A stretch of DNA of 64,000 nucleotides from Flavobacterium oncorhynchi (GTDB lineage Bacteria > Bacteroidota > Bacteroidia > Flavobacteriales > Flavobacteriaceae): contig NZ_MUHA01000005.1 in the NCBI RefSeq assembly GCF_002217355.1, positions 230,091 to 294,090 on the forward strand. Reading direction: 5' to 3'. The stretch's first letter is position 1; every line of letters starts with the position of its first letter. The notes under the pieces are model-generated. The model was not told where the DNA came from and did not search any database. It was given only the letters and a program-made list of their open reading frames with translations. Below are positions 27,475-36,315 of this stretch, piece by piece. Made by a program: the position numbers and the translations under genes.

Positions 27475-29751
27475 ATGTTTACAAAGTACAACAAAATTGC
27501 TTTTAGCGGTATTTTAGCTCTAAACCTGTTTTTTGCCAATCCTGCTATTTCACAGGAAAAAAAGGTAAAACAAACAAATTCAGATTATACCCAATATGTA
27601 AATCCGTTTATTGGCTCTGCTGGTCACGGTCATGTATTTGTGGGGGCCAATGTTCCTTTTGGAGCTGTGCAGTTAGGACCAGTAAATGTTTTTGAAGGCT
27701 GGGATTGGTGCAGTGGATACAACTATGCAAGTAATACCATTTTAGGTTTCACACATACCCATTTAAGCGGAACTGGAATTGGAGATTTAAACGATATTCT
27801 TTTGTTACCAGTATCAGGAAAAGTGCCTTTAACAAAAGGAACAAAAGAAGACATGACAACAGGTTATGGATCTTATTTCTCTCATGATAATGAAGTAAGC
27901 AAAGCAGGATATTACAGTGTACTGCTTGATAAATATAAAATTAAAGCAGAGTTAACAGCAAGCGAAAGAGTAGGTTTTCATAAATATACTTTTAATACTG
28001 CTCAAGACAATCACGTTTTATTAGATCTTGCAGATGGTGTGGGATGGGATAAACCCGTAAAAACGTTTATCAAAAAAGTAAACGAAACTACACTTGTAGG
28101 ATATAGATATTCAGCAGGATGGGCAGCAGATCAACGTATCTTTTTTGCAATTGAATTTTCTGAGCCAATTTCAAATATGGCATTGTACGATGATAAAACT
28201 TCTGTAAGCGGAAACGAGGGCGAAGGTCTTAAAATGAAAGCAGTTTTAGATTTTACAACTTTAAAAAATAAAGAAGTTTTAGTAAAAGTTGGAATCTCAC
28301 CTGTAAGCTATGAAAATGCAGTTATCAATATAAAAGCCGAAATTCCAAATTGGGACTTTAATGCTGTAGCAAAACAAGCGACTTCAAAATGGAATGCAGC
28401 GTTAAATAAAATTCAGATCAAAGCTGATGATAAAACAATGAAAGTTTTTTACACCGCTTTGTATCACACGATGTTTGCTCCTTCAATATTCAATGATGTA
28501 AACGGAGATTATAGAGGAACAGACAAAAAAGTGTACGAAAAAGCAAACTTTACAAACTACACTACTTTTTCACTTTGGGATACTTACCGTGGTTTACATC
28601 CATTGTATACCATTACACAACAAGAAAAAATTAATGACATCGTAAAATCATTTTTAGCGATTTATCAGCAGCAAGGCAGATTACCAGTTTGGCATTTAAT
28701 GGGTAACGAAACCAATACAATGAACGGAAATCACTCGATTGCTGTAATTGTTGATGCTTACATGAAAGGATATAGAGGTTATGATGTTGCATTAGCCTAT
28801 GAAGCCATCAAAAAAACAGCGATGCAAACGCGTGAAGGAATGGATTATGTGCAAAAACTAGAATACATTCCTGCAGATAAATTGTTAGAATCTGTTGGAA
28901 ACGCTTTAGAATATGCGATCGACGATTATTGTATAGCGTTAATGGCGAAAGATCTTGGTAAGACAGAAGATTATAACTATTTCTCAAAAAGAGCCGATTT
29001 GTACAAACTTTATTTCGATAAAGAAACTACATTCATGAGAGGTAAATTAACAGATGGAAATTGGAGAACACCATTTAATCCGCTTTCATCAGCACATAGA
29101 AAAGATGATTATGTAGAAGGAAATGCATGGCAATACACTTGGTTAGTTCCTCAAGATCCTTATGGTTTAATCGAATTGTTTGGAAGTGAAGATAAATTTA
29201 TTAAAAAATTAGATTCCTTATTTTTAATAACTGATAAAGTAGAAGGTGAAGAAATATCTCCAGATATTAGTGGTTTAATTGGTCAATATGCGCAAGGAAA
29301 TGAGCCAAACCATCATATTCCATATCTTTATGCATATGTTGGACAACCTTGGAAAACAGCCAAATTAATCCGTGAAATCGATGAGAAATTCTATTCTACA
29401 AAACCTGATGGATTGTGCGGAAATGAAGATCTAGGACAAATGTCTGCTTGGTATGTTTTATCGTCAATGGGATTCTATTCTGTCAATCCTGCAAATGGAA
29501 TATACGTTATGGGAAGTCCGTTAGTAAATTCAGCAGTAATTCATCACAAAGAAGGAATTTCGTTTGCAATAAAAGCGATTGATAACAGCAAAACCAATAT
29601 CTATATTCAGAAAGCCGAGTTTAACGGAAAGCCATATACAAAATCATATATCACACATGATATGATTGTAAAAGGTGGAGAATTAAAATTGTATATGGGA
29701 AGTAAACCATCGACAACTTTTGGTGTTAAAAAAGCAGACAGACCGCTTTAA
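27475..29751 (+). CDS. GH92 alpha-mannosidase (first copy)
   Basis: A 758-residue exported enzyme (signal ends near AISQ, residue 26). It shows the GH92 hallmarks: N-terminal YVNPFIGSAGHGHVFVGANV with PFGAVQLGP, FTHTHLSGTG, then EGNAWQYTW, GNEPNHHIPYLYAY and the catalytic-base region GNEDLGQMSAWYVLSSMGFY. These are calcium-dependent inverting exo-alpha-mannosidases that trim alpha-1,2, -1,3 or -1,6 mannose. The intact NEPNHH segment is the form I associate with alpha-1,2/1,3 enzymes, though the linkage cannot be fixed from sequence alone. The probable site is the periplasm. It precedes a second GH92 that differs in this motif. Confidence 0.93.
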   Translation: MFTKYNKIAFSGILALNLFFANPAISQEKKVKQTNSDYTQYVNPFIGSAGHGHVFVGANVPFGAVQLGPVNVFEGWDWCSGYNYASNTILGFTHTHLSGTGIGDLNDILLLPVSGKVPLTKGTKEDMTTGYGSYFSHDNEVSKAGYYSVLLDKYKIKAELTASERVGFHKYTFNTAQDNHVLLDLADGVGWDKPVKTFIKKVNETTLVGYRYSAGWAADQRIFFAIEFSEPISNMALYDDKTSVSGNEGEGLKMKAVLDFTTLKNKEVLVKVGISPVSYENAVINIKAEIPNWDFNAVAKQATSKWNAALNKIQIKADDKTMKVFYTALYHTMFAPSIFNDVNGDYRGTDKKVYEKANFTNYTTFSLWDTYRGLHPLYTITQQEKINDIVKSFLAIYQQQGRLPVWHLMGNETNTMNGNHSIAVIVDAYMKGYRGYDVALAYEAIKKTAMQTREGMDYVQKLEYIPADKLLESVGNALEYAIDDYCIALMAKDLGKTEDYNYFSKRADLYKLYFDKETTFMRGKLTDGNWRTPFNPLSSAHRKDDYVEGNAWQYTWLVPQDPYGLIELFGSEDKFIKKLDSLFLITDKVEGEEISPDISGLIGQYAQGNEPNHHIPYLYAYVGQPWKTAKLIREIDEKFYSTKPDGLCGNEDLGQMSAWYVLSSMGFYSVNPANGIYVMGSPLVNSAVIHHKEGISFAIKAIDNSKTNIYIQKAEFNGKPYTKSYITHDMIVKGGELKLYMGSKPSTTFGVKKADRPL

Positions 29752-29908
29752 TTTTAGATTTCAGTTCCGAGAGTTATCGGGATTAGATTTATGACAGCTT
29801 TGTCAAAGTTTAGACAAACAAGATTTAGATTAAAGAAACTAGGAAGTTCAGCCACAGTTTTTAGCTTAAAGTCTATTGCTTAAAGCGTAAAGCAAAAAAA
29901 TAAAAAAT

Positions 29909-32194
29909 ATGAAAATAAAAAGTTTAATTTTTTTAGGAGTATTACAATGCTGCATTTTTGTAAATGCACAGGTTAAAGCATTAGATCCAGTAGAATATGT
30001 AAATCCGTTAATGGGTACACAATCTTTGCATAGTCTTTCAAACGGAAATACCTATCCAGCAATCTGCAGACCTTGGGGAATGAATTTCTGGACTCCGCAA
30101 ACGGGTAAAATGGGAGACGGATGGGCTTATATTTATACAGCAGATAAGATTAGAGGATTTAAACAAACACATCAGCCTTCGCCTTGGATGAACGATTACG
30201 GACAGTTTTCGATCATGCCTGTTACTGGAAAATTAACTTTTGCAGAAGACGAAAGAGGAAGCTGGTTCAGTCATAAAGCCGAGGTTTCTAAACCGTATTA
30301 CTACAGCGTTTACCTTGCAGATTATGATGTTACAACAGAAATAACTGCAACAGAAAGAGCAGCACATTTTCAAATTACATTTCCAGAAAATGAACAATCT
30401 TCAATTGTAATTGATGCTTTTGATAAAGGTTCTTACATTAAAATTATTCCATCAGAAAATAAAATTATTGGTTATACTACTCGCAACAGCGGCGGAGTTC
30501 CTGAGAACTTTAAAAACTATTTTGTACTGCAGTTCGACAAACCTTTTGCAACCAATTATACTTGGCATGATAAAGTTTTAGAAAAAGACAAATTAGAATT
30601 AAAAGATGATCACGTTGGTGCAATTGTAGGTTTCAAAACTAAAAAAGGAGAAATAGTAAATGTAAAAGTTTCTTCTTCTTTTATCAGTCAAGAACAAGCT
30701 GAGTTGAATTTGAAAAATGAATTAGGAACTGCTTCTTTTAAAGAAACAGTAGCAGAATCTAAAAAAGAGTGGAATAAAGTTCTAGGAAAATTAACTGCAG
30801 AAGGCGGAAGCGACGAGCAATTAAAAACATTCTATTCTTGTTTATACCGTACAGCATGCTTCCCACAAAAACAATACGAAATAAACGGAAAAGGAGAAAT
30901 TGTACATTACAGCCCATACAATGGTAAAGTTTTGCCAGGTTATATGTATGCAGGAACAGGCTTTTGGGATACGTTCCGTGCCTTGTATCCATTGTTGAAT
31001 TTAGTTTATCCTTCTATAAACAAAGAAATGCAAGAAGCATTAATCAACGATTATAAAGAAGGCGGTTTCTTGCCAGAATGGTCAAGTCCGGGCTTTAGAA
31101 ATGTAATGGTTGGTAATAATTCTGCTTCTGTAGTTTCTGATGCTTACATCAAAGGATTACGAGGATATGACATCAACAAGTTGTACGAAGCTTTATTACA
31201 CGGTGCTAACAACGAAGGACCAATGGATGCCGTTGGAAGACGCGGCGTACAGTATTACAACACTTTAGGTTATGTGCCTTATGATGTGAAAATTAATGAA
31301 AATGCGGCAAGAACATTAGAATATGCTTATGATGACTTTACGATTTGGAAATTAGCAAAAGCATTAAATCGTCCTAAAAAAGAAATTAGTTTATTCGAAA
31401 AAAGAATGATGAATTATAAAAATCTTTATAATCCATCAATCGGATTAATGAGCGGAAGAAATAAAGACGGAAGTTTTCCTAAAGATTTCAATCCGTTTAA
31501 ATGGGGAGATGCTTTTACCGAAGGAAATGCATGGCATTACAGCTGGAGCGTTTTTCATGACGTACAGGGTTTGATTGATTTAATGGGAGGACAAAAGAAA
31601 TTTACGGCAAAATTAGACGCAGTATTTTCAACACCGCCAATTTTTGACGACAGTTATTACGGATCTGTTATTCATGAAATCCGCGAAATGCAGATTATGA
31701 ATATGGGACAATATGCTCATGGAAATCAGCCCATTCAGCACATGATTTATTTGTATAATTATGCAGGTGAACCTTGGAAAACACAATATTGGTCACGTGA
31801 AGTAATGAACCGTATGTACAAACCAACTCCAGATGGATATTGCGGCGATGAGGACAACGGACAAACATCGGCTTGGTATGTTTTCTCTGCAATGGGATTT
31901 TACCCAGTTTGCCCGGGAACGGAAGAATATGTTCTAGGAGCACCATTATTTAAAAAACTGACATTGCAATTAGAAAACGGAAAAGAACTGGTGATTAACG
32001 CACCAAAAAATTCTGAAACTAATAAATATGCTCAGGACTTAAAATGGAACAACGCTGCTTACTCAAAAAACTATATCAATCATTTTGATGTATTAAAGGG
32101 CGGCGAATTAAATTTTGACATGATCGATACACCAAATTTACAAAGAGGAACTTCAGCAAACGCTTTTCCATATTCTTATTCAACTTCAAAATAA
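29909..32194 (+). CDS. GH92 alpha-mannosidase (second copy)
   Basis: A 761-residue exported enzyme (signal ends near VNAQ, residue 21). Family motifs are YVNPLMGT, an N-domain with FKQTHQPSPWMNDYG, EGNAWHYSW, GNQPIQHMIYLYNYAGEPW and GDEDNGQTSAWYVFSAMGFYP. Compared with the first copy it has NQPIQHM in place of NEPNHHI and GQTSAW in place of GQMSAW, so a different linkage preference is likely. It ends four bases before the GH125 gene, so these two are almost certainly cotranslated. GH92 with GH125 is a recurring pair for stepwise removal of alpha-mannose. Confidence 0.92.
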   Translation: MKIKSLIFLGVLQCCIFVNAQVKALDPVEYVNPLMGTQSLHSLSNGNTYPAICRPWGMNFWTPQTGKMGDGWAYIYTADKIRGFKQTHQPSPWMNDYGQFSIMPVTGKLTFAEDERGSWFSHKAEVSKPYYYSVYLADYDVTTEITATERAAHFQITFPENEQSSIVIDAFDKGSYIKIIPSENKIIGYTTRNSGGVPENFKNYFVLQFDKPFATNYTWHDKVLEKDKLELKDDHVGAIVGFKTKKGEIVNVKVSSSFISQEQAELNLKNELGTASFKETVAESKKEWNKVLGKLTAEGGSDEQLKTFYSCLYRTACFPQKQYEINGKGEIVHYSPYNGKVLPGYMYAGTGFWDTFRALYPLLNLVYPSINKEMQEALINDYKEGGFLPEWSSPGFRNVMVGNNSASVVSDAYIKGLRGYDINKLYEALLHGANNEGPMDAVGRRGVQYYNTLGYVPYDVKINENAARTLEYAYDDFTIWKLAKALNRPKKEISLFEKRMMNYKNLYNPSIGLMSGRNKDGSFPKDFNPFKWGDAFTEGNAWHYSWSVFHDVQGLIDLMGGQKKFTAKLDAVFSTPPIFDDSYYGSVIHEIREMQIMNMGQYAHGNQPIQHMIYLYNYAGEPWKTQYWSREVMNRMYKPTPDGYCGDEDNGQTSAWYVFSAMGFYPVCPGTEEYVLGAPLFKKLTLQLENGKELVINAPKNSETNKYAQDLKWNNAAYSKNYINHFDVLKGGELNFDMIDTPNLQRGTSANAFPYSYSTSK

Positions 32195-32198
32195 TATT

Positions 32199-33659
32199 AT
32201 GCAATCACGTAGAAAATTCATAAAAAACGCTGGGATATTTTCAGCAGGATTATTAGCCATTCAAACAGATGCTTTCGGAATGCAATCGGATACTTTCAAT
32301 TTTGCATTAAAAGATTTTATTACAAAAAGACCTCCTGTAGCCGAACGAAAATTTACAAGTAAAGCTATTGAAGCCGCTATTGTAAGAATCAAAAAACAAA
32401 TAGCTAACCCAGAATTGGCTTGGTTGTTTGAAAACTGTTTTCCAAATACATTAGATACCACTGTCGATTTTGAAATCATCGACGGTAAACCAGATACTTA
32501 TGTAATTACAGGTGATATTGATGCCATGTGGTTACGAGATAGTACAGCTCAAATTTGGCCATATATTCCGTTTGTAAAAGAAGATAAAAAATTGGCTGAG
32601 TTGGTAAAAGGAGTAATCAATCGTCAGACAAAATGCATCTTATTAGATCCTTATGCAAACGCTTTTTATAAAGATTTCAATCAGGTAAGCGAATGGAAAA
32701 ATGACATGACCAAAATGCAGCCTGGAATCCATGAACGTAAATGGGAAATTGACAGTTTATGCTACCCAATTAGACTGGCACATGGTTATTGGAAAGAAAC
32801 TGGAGACATAAGTTTGTTCGATAGTAAATGGAAAGAAGCGATGTTGTTGGTTTTACAAACGTTTAAAGAACAACAGCGCTGGACAGATAAAGGACCATAC
32901 AATTTTCAAAGAGTTACAGCTTGGGCTACAGATGGAGTGCCTTTAGGAGGTTACGGTTATCCAGTAAAACCATGCGGATTAATTGTTTCGACTTTTAGAC
33001 CAAGTGACGACAGTACTTTATTTGGATATTTAATTCCAAGTAATATGTTTGCAATCGAAGTATTAGGATACCTTCAGGAAATTTTCTCTTTGCCGGCCTT
33101 ATTAGATAAAGATTTAGTTGCCAAAGCAAAAGAAATGCAAGCCCAAGTTCAGAAAGGATTAGAAGAAAACGCAATTATCGAGCATCCAAAATTCGGAAAA
33201 ATCATTGCTTTTGAAGTAAACGGATACGGAAGTTTTCACATGATGGATGACGCTAATGTACCGTCATTATTATCATTACCATATTTAGGAGCAATTGAAC
33301 CAGACAGCCCGCTTTATTTAAACACAAGAAAAGTAGTGCTTTCAGAGAATAACCCGTTTTTCTATAAAGGAAAAGCTGGTGAAGGTATTGGCGGACCGCA
33401 CACAGGAACCGATACAATCTGGCCGATGAGTATTGTTTTAAGAGCCATTACAAGTGTTGATGAAAAAGAAATAAAAGCATGTATCAGCAACTTAATCAAG
33501 ACAAATGCAGATACTGGTTTTATGCACGAATCTTTTCATAAAGACGACGTAGCAAAATTTACTAGAAAATGGTTTGCTTGGGCAAATACACTTTTTGGAG
33601 AAATGATAGTACACACCAGTATTCATTACCCGCAAATTTTAAAAGACAAAAACATTTAA
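32199..33659 (+). CDS. GH125 exo-alpha-1,6-mannosidase with a twin-arginine-like signal
   Basis: A 486-residue enzyme of the metal-independent mannosidase family (formerly DUF1237). The (alpha/alpha)6 barrel motifs include VITGDIDAMWLRDSTAQ, ANAFYKDF, IHERKWEIDSLCYPI, GYGSFHMMDDANVPSLL and GGPHTGTDTIWPMSI. The N-terminus is MQSRRKFIKNAG followed by a hydrophobic stretch, which fits a Tat signal (S-R-R-K-F-I-K), whereas the neighbouring enzymes have ordinary Sec signals. Family members cleave alpha-1,6-linked mannose left after GH92 trimming. It starts four bases after the GH92 gene and 130 bases before the ROK kinase gene. Confidence 0.92.
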   Translation: MQSRRKFIKNAGIFSAGLLAIQTDAFGMQSDTFNFALKDFITKRPPVAERKFTSKAIEAAIVRIKKQIANPELAWLFENCFPNTLDTTVDFEIIDGKPDTYVITGDIDAMWLRDSTAQIWPYIPFVKEDKKLAELVKGVINRQTKCILLDPYANAFYKDFNQVSEWKNDMTKMQPGIHERKWEIDSLCYPIRLAHGYWKETGDISLFDSKWKEAMLLVLQTFKEQQRWTDKGPYNFQRVTAWATDGVPLGGYGYPVKPCGLIVSTFRPSDDSTLFGYLIPSNMFAIEVLGYLQEIFSLPALLDKDLVAKAKEMQAQVQKGLEENAIIEHPKFGKIIAFEVNGYGSFHMMDDANVPSLLSLPYLGAIEPDSPLYLNTRKVVLSENNPFFYKGKAGEGIGGPHTGTDTIWPMSIVLRAITSVDEKEIKACISNLIKTNADTGFMHESFHKDDVAKFTRKWFAWANTLFGEMIVHTSIHYPQILKDKNI

Positions 33660-33789
33660 AACAATAATTTGCCGTCAAGAGATTAGGAAAAATAAGTAGT
33701 TAGACTTAATCTCTTTATGGTAAAAAAGAATCAAAACTAAAATTTAGTTAACCCCTAAATGGTTCAATTCCAAAAACAAAAAAACAAGA

Positions 33790-34692
33790 ATGAATAAAGA
33801 GTATGCCGTTGGCTTAGATATAGGAGGCACACATATCACCGCAGCGATAATTGATATAGTAGATATGAAGGTGATGGATTTTTCAGTGCACAAAGAATCT
33901 TTTGATTCTAATATGCCGGTGGAAGAGGTTATGACTATTTGGGAAAAAGCAATTCGTACATCATTCAAAAATTCTAAAGTAGAAAAAACTTCAGGATTAG
34001 CAGTTTGTATGCCGGGGCCATTTGATTATACAAACGGAATTTGCTGGATAAAAGACCAATCTAAGTACGAACATTTTTATGGGTTGAATGTACGTGATTT
34101 ATTTCAGGACAAACTAGATCTTTCTAGTGATTTTCCAATTCTTTTTGAAAATGATGCTGTTTGTTTTGGAAAAGGAGAAGTTTTTAAAGACTCAGGAAAT
34201 CTTTCTAAAAAAGTAATGGCGATTACACTTGGTACAGGACTAGGTGCTTGCTTTATAGACAAAGGAGAATCAATCAGCACAGGTAATTCAGTACCAAAAG
34301 AGGGAGAAATTTACGATCTTCCATACAAAGAAGGTATTGCTGAGGATTATGTTTCAGTTCGCGGACTTTTGGCTGGTTATTTCGCTTTAAGCGGAAAAAA
34401 AGTAAACAATGGTTTAGAGCTTTTTAATTTGGCTAAAACTGGTGATACAATGGCAGCAAAAGTATTTGAACAAATGGGAGAAGACTTGGCAGAAATCGTT
34501 CTTCCGTGGTTAGAAAAATTTGGTGCAGACAGCTTTATCATTGGAGGAAAAATTGCAAACGCAAGCGAATTCTTTTTGCCTGTTTTCAATCAAAAAATTA
34601 AAGAAGCTGGAAGTGAAATCGTAGTTTCTATTTCTACAGATAATGAGAAGGCAGCTTTATTAGGCGCCACAAGTATGCTTTATAAAGCGTAA
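33790..34692 (+). CDS. ROK-family sugar kinase (probable manno/glucokinase)
   Basis: A 300-residue cytosolic protein with the ROK ATP-binding start VGLDIGGTHITAAIID, a catalytic Asp in ILFENDAVCFGKGE and the phosphate loop ITLGTGLGACFID. The usual ROK zinc-binding cysteine motif is not visible; the segment GEIYDLPYKEGIAEDYVS takes its place, as in other zinc-free ROK kinases. Because the locus releases mannose and encodes ManA, phosphorylation of mannose is the most likely job, with glucose (from GH97) also possible. It is the last gene of the locus and ends 26 bases before a strong terminator shared with the convergent DoxD-like gene. Confidence 0.85.
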   Translation: MNKEYAVGLDIGGTHITAAIIDIVDMKVMDFSVHKESFDSNMPVEEVMTIWEKAIRTSFKNSKVEKTSGLAVCMPGPFDYTNGICWIKDQSKYEHFYGLNVRDLFQDKLDLSSDFPILFENDAVCFGKGEVFKDSGNLSKKVMAITLGTGLGACFIDKGESISTGNSVPKEGEIYDLPYKEGIAEDYVSVRGLLAGYFALSGKKVNNGLELFNLAKTGDTMAAKVFEQMGEDLAEIVLPWLEKFGADSFIIGGKIANASEFFLPVFNQKIKEAGSEIVVSISTDNEKAALLGATSMLYKA

Positions 34693-34718
34693 TATCAATT
34701 ATAGAATATATTATTTTT

Positions 34719-34757
34719 AAAAGCTGTCCGAAATATAATTTCGGACAGCTTTTTTTA
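34719..34757. terminator. Bidirectional intrinsic terminator between convergent ROK and DoxD-DoxA genes
   Basis: A 16-pair perfect stem (arm AAAAGCTGTCCGAAAT at 34719-34734, complement at 34738-34753) has a three-base loop and T-runs on both strands. It serves the convergent genes ending at 34692 (+) and 34764 (-). Confidence 0.92.
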
Positions 34758-34763
34758 TAAATA

Positions 34764-35771
34764 CTAAATACTAGCACTCCAAGTTAGACCGCTTATATCA
34801 GTTAAAGTCAGCGTGTAATGCTCTTTGTCAGATGTTTTTTTACGATCGATCGGAAGACGTATTGTTGCTTTTGCACCAAGCGGAATAATTAAGCTGTGAG
34901 CTCCGGGTTTTATTTTGGCAACATAATGATTGTCAATTATCGTGGCAGGTAATTTTGCTAAATCGGCTCCGTGCAATTGTAAAAGATATTTTCCAGATGA
35001 ATCTTGAAGCGAAATACCAATTAAAAAAGAACCGTAAACGTCAACGCCTTCAACTCTATAAACATCAAAACTCATTTCTGTATTCTGCATTTTAAAATTG
35101 CTGATTTCCAGTTTTGGTTTTACCGATTTATTGTGCAATGTTCCAAAAACGCCTCCATGAAAATATTGATTAGTATACAAAGTAAGACCTGCAATAAAAG
35201 CAACGATTACCAAAATAAGTCGTTTGTATGCAGCTAAATTCAGCGGTCCAGAACCTAGAAATTTAAACCATTTTGTTTTAGTAAAAGGAAACTTTCTCGA
35301 AATAAAATAAGAATCTAACGAAAGATAGTTACTGCCGGTTATAAATAAAGTAAATCCTGCGGCCAAGCCTAAAATTCCTATTTGCCATTCGTCTAAACAA
35401 GTTGTTCCAATCCAGCCGGAAGCAAGCAGAATTCCGAATGCTAATAAGAATATTCCAATACTCATTAAACGAGTGAAAAAACCAAGAATTAATGCTAAAC
35501 CTACAATTCCCTCGACAATAGTAAAAGTTACCATTGCATACCATAAAGCTTCGGGATGTGTAACTAAATATTCGATTATGGGTTTTAACCCCAGCGAATT
35601 GGGTAAAAAATGATTGAATTTCTCGCCAATGTAACCTGCTTCTTCAGGTATTAATTTGTTTTCTAAAATAAGACGTCTCCAAAATGCCGAAAAATAAGTC
35701 CAGCCAACTACCAATCGTAACGATAAAGTAGCCATAGACGCAGTGTCAAAAGATTTCTTTTGCTGTATCAT
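34764..35771 (-). CDS. DoxD-DoxA fusion (thiosulfate:quinone oxidoreductase-like membrane protein)
   Basis: A 335-residue protein. The N-terminal 165 residues form a four-helix DoxX/DoxD membrane domain (LSLRLVVGWTYFSAFWRR; FTIVEGIVGLALILGFFTRL; ASGWIGTTCLDEWQIG). A further membrane helix near 190 leads into a C-terminal extracytoplasmic beta-domain that begins GGVFGTLHNKSVKPKLEIS, the pattern of the DoxA subunit. In Acidianus DoxD and DoxA are separate subunits of an enzyme that oxidises thiosulfate to tetrathionate with quinone. Fused versions are common in Bacteroidota, where the activity has not been established. It is last in a minus-strand set with the 138-residue protein (31 bases upstream) and the LCIB-type gene. 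Confidence 0.8.
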   Translation of the reverse strand: MIQQKKSFDTASMATLSLRLVVGWTYFSAFWRRLILENKLIPEEAGYIGEKFNHFLPNSLGLKPIIEYLVTHPEALWYAMVTFTIVEGIVGLALILGFFTRLMSIGIFLLAFGILLASGWIGTTCLDEWQIGILGLAAGFTLFITGSNYLSLDSYFISRKFPFTKTKWFKFLGSGPLNLAAYKRLILVIVAFIAGLTLYTNQYFHGGVFGTLHNKSVKPKLEISNFKMQNTEMSFDVYRVEGVDVYGSFLIGISLQDSSGKYLLQLHGADLAKLPATIIDNHYVAKIKPGAHSLIIPLGAKATIRLPIDRKKTSDKEHYTLTLTDISGLTWSASI

Positions 35772-35802
35772 GCAGTAAAAATTTAAAAATTAAAAATTGT
35801 TT

Positions 35803-36219
35803 TTAAGCTGTAATTGAATTCGCTTTTAGCGCAATTTTTAGATTTTTAAATACGATAAACATAGGAGGATAAGTCGTAGATTTTTTGCCGAATTCAAAAG
35901 CAGGACGAATTTGAATTTTAGTAAAAACAGTACTCTCATTTACAGGAGAATAAAACGACAGTGTTCTAGGTATAATTGGAATTTGCGGTGCAGAAATAAC
36001 CTTTTTTACAAAAGTGTTTTTATGAACTAAACTGCTGCTGCAAGATCCAAACTGTGGTAATTGAGTTTGAGTTTTTTGAGAAAATTCTATTGAATCGATC
36101 GCGGTAAAATGCAGAATAGTTTTTTTAATCTGACAATTAGAAAAAGCATACACCAAACTTACAGCTAACAAAAGATGCTTAAGATGTCGAAAAAAAGTGA
36201 TGTAATTTTTCCAATTCAT
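35803..36219 (-). CDS. Small putative lipoprotein of unknown function
   Basis: A 138-residue protein I do not recognise. It begins with a basic stretch and a hydrophobic segment (HLLLAVSLVYAFSNC), giving a possible but non-ideal lipobox with Cys29, then continues beta-rich with no cysteine motif beyond GSCSSS. It lies 31 bases upstream of the DoxD-DoxA gene and 96 bases downstream of the LCIB-type gene on the same strand, so cotranscription is likely. The N-terminal signal and operon position support a real gene; the function is unknown. Confidence 0.6.
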   Translation of the reverse strand: MNWKNYITFFRHLKHLLLAVSLVYAFSNCQIKKTILHFTAIDSIEFSQKTQTQLPQFGSCSSSLVHKNTFVKKVISAPQIPIIPRTLSFYSPVNESTVFTKIQIRPAFEFGKKSTTYPPMFIVFKNLKIALKANSITA

Positions 36220-36315
36220 TTTATAAAAATAACTCTAAAAAATGGTACTTGCATTGATTTTAGATAACATTAACAGCTATTTCAACTCAATAAACAAGTT
36301 CAGCGTTTGTTTTTA

